DNA of 43,400 nt from a virus: positions 1 through 43,400 of IMG/VR virus record IMGVR_UViG_3300049491_000362. One strand, written 5' to 3'. Of this stretch, positions 8,152-15,141 are shown piece after piece. Position numbers and translations under genes: made by a program. The notes beneath the pieces were generated by a model. It had not been told where the DNA came from, ran no database searches, and worked only from the letters and a program-made list of their open reading frames with translations. The stretch's first letter is position 1; the number at the start of each line of letters is the position of its first letter.

Positions 8152-9582
8152 ATGAAACTATACAACGCAATCGAACGGCTTGAGGAAATCGCCTTGGCCT
8201 ACGGCAACGAACTGAAGTCGATCCAAGCCGCATTCCCAAAGTTGCAAATCGACATGCAGCAGGCGCTCGCGGTGCGCACGGCCGAGCTGAATGCCGAGGG
8301 CCGTATGCTCAGTTCACAGGAAATCGTCCGGCAATGCGCGGCAATGCGCGGCGAGCTTGAGTCCATCGTTGGCCGGCACTTCTCTGCCGTGATTGCCGAG
8401 CGGCAGCGCATGATTGAGCTGACGGAAATCAAAGGTGCGCTGACCGAGATTGCGGCGGGCGCGGCGACAGATGCCGTCAAAGCCTACGCTGCCGACGAGG
8501 TCACGGGCGTATCGACCATTGTCCGACGCGAGCTTGCGGCGATGCCGGCGATGCCCACGAGTGCGTCGCCCGCGGCGCCCAATTGGGCCGACGTGTTCAA
8601 AGGTAATTGGAATGAGGAGACGACCTACCAGCGCGGCGACATCATCACGTTTCGCGGAGGTTGCTACCTTGTGCTTCAGACCGCTCTCGGCCTAATGCCG
8701 AGCAAGCAAAACCAAACGGGACCGGACGCGCACTACGGCATTCTCGCGGCTCCAGGCGCTCCCGGCGTGAATCAGCCGTTCACCTCGCCGGTGATGGTCG
8801 GCTCTACTTCGGGCGCAGCGGGCGCAGCCGGTTTGGTGCCTGAGCCAGCGGCCGGCACGCAGACGAAGTTCCTGCGTGGCGACGGCACCTTCGTCGCAAT
8901 CAGCGGCGGCGGCGACATGCTCGCGGCGAATAATCTCGGCGATGTCGCGCTGGCTTCGGCGGCGCGCACCAACCTCGGGCTTGGTGCCACAAATTCACCC
9001 GCATTTACTTCGATCACCCTTTCGGCGGGCATCATTGTTGATGCCGCCACCGCGGTGCCATCTATTCAAGTGCGCAACATCGGCACGGATGAACCCATCG
9101 TGGGATTCTATCGCGGCGGCACTTTGCGCAGCACCCTCCAACTGAAAACTGACGATGATTTCCGGCTCTATTCTTCCGACCTTGCGACCTACGCAAATTT
9201 GAAGCTGGCCACGCTCACGGCCTCGGCCGGCATCACGAGCAACTCCGCCACGAGCGGCCTTGGTTACAGCACGGGCGCGGGCGGAGCGGTCACGCAAATA
9301 ACCTCGCGCAGCACCGGAGTCACCCTCAACAAAGTGTGCGGCGCAATAACCCTTGTCTCCGCTGCGGGCTCGACTTCGTTTCAAACCTTCACCGTGACCA
9401 ACTCTGCGGTGGCGGCCACGGATTGCGTCGTCGTGCATCAAAAAAGCGGGACCGATCTCTACGAGATTCACGTCACGGCCATGGCCGCCGGCACCTTCAA
9501 TATCAGTTTCAAAACTACGGGCGGCACCACCACCGAGCAACCCGTGTTTAACTTCTCGGTGATCAAAGCCGTCGCAACCTAA
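8152..9582 (+). CDS. Tail fibre protein 2 (paralogue of fibre 1)
   Basis: 476 residues. The N-terminal ~120 residues align by eye with fibre 1: AVIAERQRMIELTEIKGAL against AVMAERQKIVSLDELRFTL, and VRRELAAMP against VKRELSAMP. The next domain (YQRGDIITFRGGCYLVLQTALGLMPS) matches YKRGEVFTLRGSTYLVLRDALGILPS of fibre 1. The C-terminus (GLGYSTGAGGAVTQITSRS ... VFNFSVIKA) is a widespread terminal module of phage fibres. A shared base with different tips suggests two receptor-binding proteins on one virion, or alternative tips. The open frame continues upstream, but this ATG follows the previous stop by a few bases. Confidence 0.78.
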   Translation: MKLYNAIERLEEIALAYGNELKSIQAAFPKLQIDMQQALAVRTAELNAEGRMLSSQEIVRQCAAMRGELESIVGRHFSAVIAERQRMIELTEIKGALTEIAAGAATDAVKAYAADEVTGVSTIVRRELAAMPAMPTSASPAAPNWADVFKGNWNEETTYQRGDIITFRGGCYLVLQTALGLMPSKQNQTGPDAHYGILAAPGAPGVNQPFTSPVMVGSTSGAAGAAGLVPEPAAGTQTKFLRGDGTFVAISGGGDMLAANNLGDVALASAARTNLGLGATNSPAFTSITLSAGIIVDAATAVPSIQVRNIGTDEPIVGFYRGGTLRSTLQLKTDDDFRLYSSDLATYANLKLATLTASAGITSNSATSGLGYSTGAGGAVTQITSRSTGVTLNKVCGAITLVSAAGSTSFQTFTVTNSAVAATDCVVVHQKSGTDLYEIHVTAMAAGTFNISFKTTGGTTTEQPVFNFSVIKAVAT

Positions 9583-9588
9583 TCCCCC

Positions 9589-9840
9589 ATGAAAACGAAC
9601 ATCCAAAGCTATGTGCTCGGCACGGCTTCAAATCCGAAAACGGCCACTCAGTTCAAAGTCAATTCCGTGACCTATTGCGACGCCGCCGCGCGGGCCGATT
9701 GTTGCCTGCTCGATGCCTCTGATCGGGTCATCGTGCAGCTTGGACTGATCGCCGCGACCGCCGCGCAGGCGGCGGCGTGGTCGGACGATACCGAATTTGC
9801 CAAGGTGCTCGCGGCGAATGCTGGCTTCACCGCCCTCTGA
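9589..9840 (+). CDS. Unknown small protein after tail fibre 2
   Basis: 83 residues, Ala-rich, with two cysteine-bearing stretches (YCDAAARADCCLLDASDRVIVQLGL). No signal peptide or membrane segment. Separated by only a few bases from the fibre gene before it and the membrane protein after it, so co-transcribed with both. Function unknown. Confidence 0.6.
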   Translation: MKTNIQSYVLGTASNPKTATQFKVNSVTYCDAAARADCCLLDASDRVIVQLGLIAATAAQAAAWSDDTEFAKVLAANAGFTAL

Positions 9841-9843
9841 GCC

Positions 9844-10314
9844 ATGAACGCCCGCACAATTCTTATTGGCCTGCTCGTGGTCGGCCTCGTGGTGATTCTC
9901 CTCGTGGCCAACCGCAACCAGAGCGTATTGGAGCGGGGACTACCGACGCGCATCGTCTGCACCAACGAGCAGGACGCGCGCATCCGCGCCGGCTTGGGCT
10001 CCGTGCTGGTGCTCGGCACCGGCAGCCTTGCGCCCTACATCCCGGCGGCTGGACCGGGCAAAGATCCTGACACTACGCCCGTAGCTTTTGCGGCCTTGCG
10101 AGCGGGAGCGACGTTTGCCGAAATCAAACCCGGCGACCTCTGCCTTTATATGCCGACGTGGACTCCCGGTTACGTGATGCACCAAGCCGCGCAGAAGGAC
10201 GGCGACGGCTGGATCATGTCCGGCCTGCACAACGAGCGTAGCGAATCATGGGCGCGTGTGACGGCGGAGAATTTCAAGGGCATCGTGGATCGGGTTTACG
10301 TCTGGCCCCAGTGA
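9844..10314 (+). CDS. Signal-peptidase-fold (S24/S26-like) membrane protein
   Basis: 156 residues with one N-terminal membrane anchor (about 5-22, IL..LLVVGLVVILLV). The rest carries the order of features seen in S26 peptidases: GTGSLAPYIP with Ser61 at the catalytic position, PGDLCLYMP (about 97-104), VMHQ with His113, then DGDGWIMSGLHN and GIVDRVYV near the end. A Ser-His arrangement would resemble Sec11/SipW rather than the Ser-Lys bacterial enzyme. Next to the spanin candidate, so a lysis or virion-processing role is possible, but the substrate is unknown and the protein could be a catalytically dead fold. Confidence 0.55.
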   Translation: MNARTILIGLLVVGLVVILLVANRNQSVLERGLPTRIVCTNEQDARIRAGLGSVLVLGTGSLAPYIPAAGPGKDPDTTPVAFAALRAGATFAEIKPGDLCLYMPTWTPGYVMHQAAQKDGDGWIMSGLHNERSESWARVTAENFKGIVDRVYVWPQ

Positions 10315-10315
10315 T

Positions 10316-11047
10316 ATGCGCCCACTTGTCGCACTCCCTCTGATACTGCTCACCGGGTGCGCGACAGGCACCGGGGCGAAGTGGTATGCTCCAGCAACAT
10401 GGTTTTCCCATGCGCCGGCTGACAGTGTGGACAAGGCGCTCACGAAGCAGGATGCCGCGCGAGATGCAGCCGTCAAAGCTGCGCAACGGGCGACACACGA
10501 GACGGCGGAGGCGCTGGCAGCGGCTCCCGACTCGCGGCCCGTAGCGGTGGCGACCGACTCTAACGCATCCGCGATGGCACTACTCGACCAAGCGGCGGGC
10601 GCGTTGCCCGCTGGCGATCTGGCGAAGGTGCGGGCGCAGGTGGCCGGACTATTGAGCGACAACGCCAAGCTCCGCGCGGCGGCGGAAAAGACGCGGGACG
10701 CAGAGCGGGCGAACGAATCAAAGCTCGCGGAAAAGTTGGCGACGGCAGACGCGGCGGTGGCCAAGAGCGAAGGCAAGCTCCGCGAAGCATTCGACCGTGA
10801 GAACGCGCTGGCGAACCAACTACGGGCGCAGGTCGCGCTGGCGTGGATTCTCGGAGGCGTGGCGCTCCTTGGGTGCGCGGCCTACGCCTACGCGCGGTTT
10901 GCCCTCGGTGGCCTGCCGTCGGCACTTGGGCAGGCGAAGCGGATGCTCGAATCGAAGCACCCTGAGATTGCCGCGCAGGTCGCGCCCATCTACGCCCGAT
11001 TTCTCGACAAGCGCCACCAGTCGGCTATCTCTGCCGCATCAAAATGA
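10316..11047 (+). CDS. Candidate unimolecular spanin (lipoprotein plus C-terminal TM)
   Basis: 243 residues. The N-terminus is a lipoprotein signal with lipobox LLTGC (Cys15). Residues about 36-170 form an A/K/E/R-rich coiled coil. A single membrane helix follows at about 172-194 (VALAWILGGVALLGCAAYAYA) with a short basic C-terminal tail. An outer-membrane lipid anchor, periplasmic coil and inner-membrane helix is the topology of u-spanins such as T1 gp11, which fuse the two membranes at the end of lysis; this one is longer. It directly follows a membrane protein gene. It supports a Gram-negative host. No endolysin gene was recognised nearby. Confidence 0.6.
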   Translation: MRPLVALPLILLTGCATGTGAKWYAPATWFSHAPADSVDKALTKQDAARDAAVKAAQRATHETAEALAAAPDSRPVAVATDSNASAMALLDQAAGALPAGDLAKVRAQVAGLLSDNAKLRAAAEKTRDAERANESKLAEKLATADAAVAKSEGKLREAFDRENALANQLRAQVALAWILGGVALLGCAAYAYARFALGGLPSALGQAKRMLESKHPEIAAQVAPIYARFLDKRHQSAISAASK

Positions 11048-11703
11048 AGTCACTAGAAATCCAAGCCATGCCACTCTTCAGTGACTCGACCCTCGACACC
11101 GTCGCCAAGGCAGCCGGTGCGGTTACAGCCGTGACAGCCTCGCTCGTGGCTGTCGGAAAATGGATAGCACCGTGGGCGGCCAAGCGGCTCATGGTGCAGG
11201 ACGTTCACCGTGGAATCCGGTTGCTCAATACGCTGCACGAAACGATGGAGAGCGCCATTGAAGCAGGGGCGGCGCATCGGATCATAATCTTCTCCGCGCA
11301 CAACAGCGGAGGTATTCCCCGGCCTGGTGCGCCGTTCTACGCCTCGGCAATCCATTGGGCGATTGACCGGCAGTGGGCGCGCAATCAGGGGTTCGCCGAT
11401 GAGAAGTTGTCGGATTACAACCACTTGGAACTCGACCACAGCTATGTGGCGATGTTGGCGCAAATGCTGACCGCACAAGAGCGCCGGTTTACGACGGCGA
11501 ACGAACCGCATGGCCTGCTCAAGTCGATCTACGAAAAGACAGGAGTCAGCGATGCGCTGTTGGTCTATCTCGGCGTGCATGACAAGCGGATGGTTTACGC
11601 GAGCTTCGCCCGCTACGGTGGGGAGTTCAGCGAACCAGACCTGACCGTGATTCGCCTGAAGGCCGGACTACTCCGAGGATGCCTAAGCAACGCGAACGCC
11701 TGA
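11044..11703 (+). CDS. Unknown membrane-associated protein
   Basis: 219 residues (211 if the ATG at 11068 is used). A hydrophobic N-terminal stretch (AVTAVTASLVAVGKWIAPWA) is followed by a globular domain with RIIIFSAHNSGGIPRPGAPF and YVAMLAQMLTAQE. The HNSGGIPRPG segment looks like a conserved core, vaguely GAF-like, but I cannot name the family. It overlaps the spanin stop (ATGA) and belongs to the lysis-side cluster. Function not assigned. Confidence 0.6.
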   Translation: MKSLEIQAMPLFSDSTLDTVAKAAGAVTAVTASLVAVGKWIAPWAAKRLMVQDVHRGIRLLNTLHETMESAIEAGAAHRIIIFSAHNSGGIPRPGAPFYASAIHWAIDRQWARNQGFADEKLSDYNHLELDHSYVAMLAQMLTAQERRFTTANEPHGLLKSIYEKTGVSDALLVYLGVHDKRMVYASFARYGGEFSEPDLTVIRLKAGLLRGCLSNANA

Positions 11704-11906
11704 AGGAAGCGGCAACGGCGGCAGCGTGGCACGTCCGTTTCGAGTGGCTACGGGCGCGCGAGAATCTCGGGGCGGAAGCGGAGTTGCAGCGGGCTGGCTA
11801 CGGGCGCGGGTGGCGCGTAGTCAAGAATCAGGGACGCCGCTGCGTGGGGCGCGGTCCGACGATTGCCGATGCCCTCGATGCAGCGATGCGTAACCCGACC
11901 GCATAA
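11679..11906 (+). CDS. Small basic unknown protein
   Basis: 75 residues, rich in Arg and Ala (FEWLRARENLGAEAELQRAGYGRGWRVVKNQGRR), with no membrane segment. Its ATG, preceded by CTCCGAGG (a weak Shine-Dalgarno), lies inside the end of the previous gene. It is the last + strand gene before convergence with the early operon. Nucleic-acid binding is suggested only by charge. Confidence 0.5.
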   Translation: MPKQRERLKEAATAAAWHVRFEWLRARENLGAEAELQRAGYGRGWRVVKNQGRRCVGRGPTIADALDAAMRNPTA

Positions 11907-11980
11907 AACGTGCTTGCGCTTTGGTTACGCGTGGTTTCAGTCGTGACACCATGACGCGCATAGTCCTTGAGAGGGTGCGC

Positions 11981-12014
11981 AGCCCGCTTTCTCGGATTAA
12001 CCGGGAAGCGGGCT
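11981..12014. terminator. Hairpin between convergent operons
   Basis: AGCCCGCTT and AAGCGGGCT form a 9-bp perfect stem, extended with mismatches by CTCGG/CCGGG around an ATTAA loop. It sits where the rightward late operon meets the leftward early operon and overlaps the end of the HNH gene. No strong T-run follows on either strand, so termination efficiency is uncertain. Confidence 0.55.
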
Positions 12015-12500
12015 AATTTGTTTGGTGCGCTCCGCAAGCGTCTTCGCGCCGTGGCATTGTTTGCAGAGCACTTGGTAGGACTCCGGTCCCTCGGCGGTGA
12101 GGCGGGCGACGAACTCGGGGAGGTGCGCGTAGGACGTCAGCGCACCGCACGCAATGCGATGGTCTATGTTCACGTTGGTTCGCTTGTGAAGTTTGCCGCA
12201 TCCGGCGCAGAGATACGCGAACCGTTGCCCGCGTGGTCCGTGGAATGGTTGCTTGCTCGCGGCGAGGACGGCGGCGGCGGGCCTCCAATAGCGGAACGTC
12301 CGGCGCAGTCCGCTTCGTAGCATTCCCCAGAACGCCGCTTCCGTCATGGTTCCGCCGTTACGGGTGCGCGGCACACGGCCCGACGCACGCCGTTCCTTGG
12401 CCTTGGCGGGCTTTGGATCGGGCGGGACGGGCGCAGCGACAGGCGCGGGCTTTGGTGCCGGCAGATTGCCACGGAAGCGGGCGAGGAAGTCGGCGCTCAT
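11997..12500 (-). CDS. HNH endonuclease
   Basis: 167 residues. A basic, proline-rich N-terminus precedes an HNH domain: CAGCG (Cys98, Cys101), NVNIDHRI with the catalytic D113-H114, then QVLCKQCHGAKT (Cys146, Cys149, His150). The two Cys pairs form the usual zinc knuckle. HNH proteins near the terminase end often act with the packaging motor at cos, but freestanding homing or replication roles are equally possible. Start chosen at the ATG that overlaps the upstream gene's stop; the longer open frame continues through that gene in another frame. Confidence 0.8.
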   Translation of the reverse strand: MSADFLARFRGNLPAPKPAPVAAPVPPDPKPAKAKERRASGRVPRTRNGGTMTEAAFWGMLRSGLRRTFRYWRPAAAVLAASKQPFHGPRGQRFAYLCAGCGKLHKRTNVNIDHRIACGALTSYAHLPEFVARLTAEGPESYQVLCKQCHGAKTLAERTKQISPLPG

Positions 12501-12748
12501 TTGGTTGCTCGAAGCGCAGCGAGCGCAAGCCGTAGTTCCGCGGCACTCACGAACCCTACGGCCTTGCCCGGCAGCGGAAGCGTGAGCCAGCGGTTGCTTG
12601 TGAGACTCTTGATATCGACGGTGAATGACGGACCTTCGCGCAGCGCGTAGCCGTCGCGGACGATCACCTCGCGCCGTTCCTCGACCCACTCGGGCGGAAG
12701 CTCGGCGTAGGCGATGGGCGGCAGGGCGATGGTGCGGAAGGTGGTCAT
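12497..12748 (-). CDS. Unknown early protein
   Basis: 83 residues, mixed alpha/beta composition with a Pro-rich start (ALPPIAYAELPPEWVEERREVIV) and an Ala/Leu-rich C-terminal helix. ATGA overlaps on both sides tie it to the HNH gene and the SWIM-type gene. No recognised domain. Confidence 0.55.
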   Translation of the reverse strand: MTTFRTIALPPIAYAELPPEWVEERREVIVRDGYALREGPSFTVDIKSLTSNRWLTLPLPGKAVGFVSAAELRLALAALRATK

Positions 12749-13035
12749 TGTTCGGCTTCAGACTGAGCAAGCGCCCGCATCATTTGGCGAGCGAAGTGGT
12801 CAAACGCTTTGCGGGTGTGTTTGCAAGTGGTCGCTCGCGTCAGTATCTCCGCGCCTTGATCTAACTCAGGCTGGCGTCGTGCCGCGAAGTCGGCGCAGCT
12901 ACACCGCCCGCCTCCGCCGTTGGCTACGAGGTCTACGCGGTAGGACTGCCGGGGGTTGTTATCGCTCGGCACTTCGTAAACGTAGCGTTCCACAGTCTCA
13001 CGCGGTGCCGGGCCACTGAACGTATCGTTAAACAT
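12745..13035 (-). CDS. SWIM-type zinc-binding protein
   Basis: 96 residues. The pattern CSCADF followed about 27 residues later by CKHTRKAF gives CxC...CxH, the signature of SWIM zinc fingers, found in DNA- or protein-binding factors. A beta-strand segment (ERYVYEVPSD...SYRVDLVANGGGGRC) precedes it. The ATG at the right end of the gene was chosen because the longer frame overlaps the neighbour. Role in early phage metabolism unknown. Confidence 0.6.
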   Translation of the reverse strand: MFNDTFSGPAPRETVERYVYEVPSDNNPRQSYRVDLVANGGGGRCSCADFAARRQPELDQGAEILTRATTCKHTRKAFDHFARQMMRALAQSEAEQ

Positions 13036-13240
13036 CGGACGACGGCGGGAACAGCTGCGACGATGACGACAGTTGCGGGCGTTGCTTCGTTTGCGGCACG
13101 AGGCTCTTGAAGCGGCCGCGCCGGTCCCGAATGATGCCGGCAGAATACGCGCCGGCAATGAACCCGTCGTTAAACGCGGAGTCCACTGCGCGCGTAGTCC
13201 GGCACGGGATGAACGAGAGGATGCGGGCGAGGAGCTTCAC
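13028..13240 (-). CDS. Unknown small basic early protein
   Basis: 70 residues. The GTG start forms a GTGA overlap with the stop of the upstream HTH gene, the same coupling style used across this operon; a longer frame runs antisense to nothing useful. The middle (RAVDSAFNDGFIAGAYSAGIIRDRRGRF) is the best conserved-looking segment; the C-terminus is S/P/Q rich. Function unknown. Confidence 0.5.
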   Translation of the reverse strand: MKLLARILSFIPCRTTRAVDSAFNDGFIAGAYSAGIIRDRRGRFKSLVPQTKQRPQLSSSSQLFPPSSDV

Positions 13241-13437
13241 GCGGTCTTCCTCCGGTAGCCGCGAATCACTTGATTCACGAATGAACGCGACAGGCCGAGG
13301 TCGATGGCAATGCACTTCTGAGCGCCCCATGCCGTCTCGATTGCACCGCGGCGGCGGATCTCGGCAACGACGCTATCGGGAACGGAAGCCGGTTTGCCGG
13401 CGGTGACTTTCTGGATGGACTGGGTTGGTGTATTCAT
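13237..13437 (-). CDS. Small HTH-like DNA-binding protein
   Basis: 66 residues. SVVAEIRRRGAIETAWGAQ followed by LGLSRSFVNQVIRGYRRK reads as a helix-turn-helix with recognition helix SRSFVNQVIRG. Likely an early regulator. Its start overlaps the end of the upstream gene by 4 bases. No effector domain is present. Confidence 0.6.
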   Translation of the reverse strand: MNTPTQSIQKVTAGKPASVPDSVVAEIRRRGAIETAWGAQKCIAIDLGLSRSFVNQVIRGYRRKTA

Positions 13438-13637
13438 CGGAACGTGACTAGGTTGAACTTTCCTTGGTTGGTTACTTCGTAGGTCTTGCCGTCGGGATAG
13501 AGGGCGAGACGGTGAATGATGGCGTCGCCTTCGCGCTCCCGTAGCACCAGGCGCACAACGCCGTCCGCTTCCGTAGTGGCGTAGCGGTAGCCGTGGGCGC
13601 GAAGCGAATCGTAAACGGTGGATTGAATGGGTGTCAT
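13434..13637 (-). CDS. Unknown small early protein
   Basis: 67 residues from the ATG (a GTG 30 bases further upstream would add ten residues). The sequence YDSLRAHGYRYATTEADGVVRLVLRE and IHRLALYPDGKTYEVTN suggests a small alpha/beta fold. It is the first gene after an 87-base gap holding two inverted repeats, so it may start a sub-operon. Confidence 0.5.
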   Translation of the reverse strand: MTPIQSTVYDSLRAHGYRYATTEADGVVRLVLREREGDAIIHRLALYPDGKTYEVTNQGKFNLVTFR

Positions 13638-13724
13638 GGAAAGGGTGCCGGTGTTGCTCTCACTCACCGGCTAAGTGTAGCGGTTACAGTCTGAGCTACT
13701 GTCTCCAATGTCATTGGAAAGGTG
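13638..13724 (-). promoter_or_regulatory. Intergenic region with two inverted repeats
   Basis: CCAATGTCATTGG (13705-13717) is a perfect 6-bp dyad around one T, and ACAGT...ACTGT (13686-13702) is a second dyad. They lie upstream of the leftward gene that follows. This is the longest gap inside the lower half of the early operon. An operator or internal promoter is plausible; no convincing -10/-35 pair was found. Confidence 0.35.
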
Positions 13725-14084
13725 TTACCACGGGCAATCGTCGTCCGCCTGCTTCGCAGCGGGCGCGGTGGCGCGGATGTGGTTGAGTAGCGCCGGCTGT
13801 ATCACCGGCAACGGTGCGGGCCACAGGCGGGAGCGGAAGGCGATGCGGGCCGACTCGGGCCACCGGGCGGTGTAGGCGGTGAACAACTCCTCCGCCGCGG
13901 CATCCCAGCGCGCTTCATACGCGGGGCGGTCGGCATCGGCCACCGGGATGAAACGATGATCTCCGACAAAATTAGCGACGTGCGTGCACCCGCAGAATGC
14001 GAAGTGCAAATCCTTCTTCGCAAAAGTCACGTTGCGGCAGTAGTGCCAGCTCGGTTCGTAGTTGCAAAGCGGGCACGCTTTCAT
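13725..14084 (-). CDS. Unknown zinc-knuckle-like protein
   Basis: 119 residues beginning MKACPLCNYEPSWHYC, a CxxC...HxxC cluster suited to zinc binding, with further Cys-x-Cys-x-H (FCGCTH) at about 31-35. The remainder is alpha-helical (EARWDAAAEELFTAYTARW). The ATG overlapping the next gene's end was preferred over the longer frame. Possibly nucleic-acid binding. Confidence 0.55.
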   Translation of the reverse strand: MKACPLCNYEPSWHYCRNVTFAKKDLHFAFCGCTHVANFVGDHRFIPVADADRPAYEARWDAAAEELFTAYTARWPESARIAFRSRLWPAPLPVIQPALLNHIRATAPAAKQADDDCPW

Positions 14085-14515
14085 GGTCGCGCCCGCTCCC
14101 TGGTGAGTTCGGCCTGAACAGCGTCCAGCGCAAGCGAGCGACTCGCAGCGTGCTCGCACCAGTGGACGACCATCTCTTGCGAGCAGCCATGAAGCTCTTG
14201 GACTTTGCCGAGGATCGCCTCGGATTTTTCCGCACGCTGCGCCTGCCGTTCCATCTCCTCGCGGAGCCGATTGTTGCTATCGCGCCAGCGTTCGATCTCG
14301 GCGCGCAGACGGTCGCGTTCGGTCGTGACCGTTGCGGCGCGATTCAGCCACTCCGAAATAACGGCGTTTTGCCCAGCTACCGCCAGCGCCTCGCTGTCGG
14401 CGATGAGTTGGGCGGCTTTCCCAAGCGAATACGTCGTCCAGCGATCATCGGCCAATAGTATTTCACGTATTAGCTCGCGATGCGCCTCGGTCACTTGTGC
14501 GGGGGGGGTGTTCAT
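14081..14515 (-). CDS. Coiled-coil unknown protein
   Basis: 144 residues, almost wholly helical. Residues about 60-115 form a coiled coil (TERDRLRAEIERWRDSNNRL...). A short Cys/His-bearing stretch (HGCSQEMVVHWCEHAASR) follows. Linked to both neighbours by 4-base overlaps. Probably a structural or adaptor protein; function unknown. Confidence 0.5.
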   Translation of the reverse strand: MNTPPAQVTEAHRELIREILLADDRWTTYSLGKAAQLIADSEALAVAGQNAVISEWLNRAATVTTERDRLRAEIERWRDSNNRLREEMERQAQRAEKSEAILGKVQELHGCSQEMVVHWCEHAASRSLALDAVQAELTRERARP

Positions 14516-15141
14516 AGCTTCGTTCCGTAAGTTACATCTCCGACGATTGCCCGCTGGACGCCCTTGTCGAGTTGGCTCCATGCGTAGTCCGTTTCGTCGG
14601 TGATCTCGAAATGTCCTCCCGCTTGGCAATAGGTGCTGTCTGGATACAACCGCCGCAACACCGACAGCCAGCCCGCAGGCGCGTTGCTCTTGGGCTTCTG
14701 CGCATCTCCGCTGCTCTTGCCGCGTGCATCGTAGCCAATCGTGGCGTCGGCCTTGTTGAGCCAATTGATGAAGCGGCGGCGGCTCATCTCGCGCTTGTTG
14801 CCGCTCGCCCAAACCTGCGCCTTACCCAGCTCGCGGCGCACGTCGACATAGCGATAGCACTCCATGACCTCAAGCGAGCGCAACCATTCGTCGTCCGTCG
14901 TCGTTGCTGTAGTCTGCGCCCGCTTTGCTTTCGGTGCGGGTGCAGCCGTCAAGGAATCCTTGACAGCTGCATCGGCAAGCGGCGCGGGCGGGAACTCAAT
15001 CGCCAACTGCGCACGAATGGCGGCGGCGGCGTGCGCAAGCATAAACTGCGCACCGGGGTTCGCCGCCGCGTGCGCGTTCTTCGCGGCGACTACGGCGCGG
15101 GCAATGCGCAGCGCGGCGTCGTCAGTTGGTGTAGTGCTCAT
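14512..15141 (-). CDS. Unknown early protein
   Basis: 209 residues: an Ala-rich helical N-terminus (about 1-70), a K/T/P-rich linker, then a globular domain (ECYRYVDVRRELGKAQVW ... GGHFEITDETDYAWSQLDKG). Its ATG overlaps the stop of the helicase-methylase gene, so its expression is coupled to that enzyme. Family not recognised. Confidence 0.55.
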   Translation of the reverse strand: MSTTPTDDAALRIARAVVAAKNAHAAANPGAQFMLAHAAAAIRAQLAIEFPPAPLADAAVKDSLTAAPAPKAKRAQTTATTTDDEWLRSLEVMECYRYVDVRRELGKAQVWASGNKREMSRRRFINWLNKADATIGYDARGKSSGDAQKPKSNAPAGWLSVLRRLYPDSTYCQAGGHFEITDETDYAWSQLDKGVQRAIVGDVTYGTKL

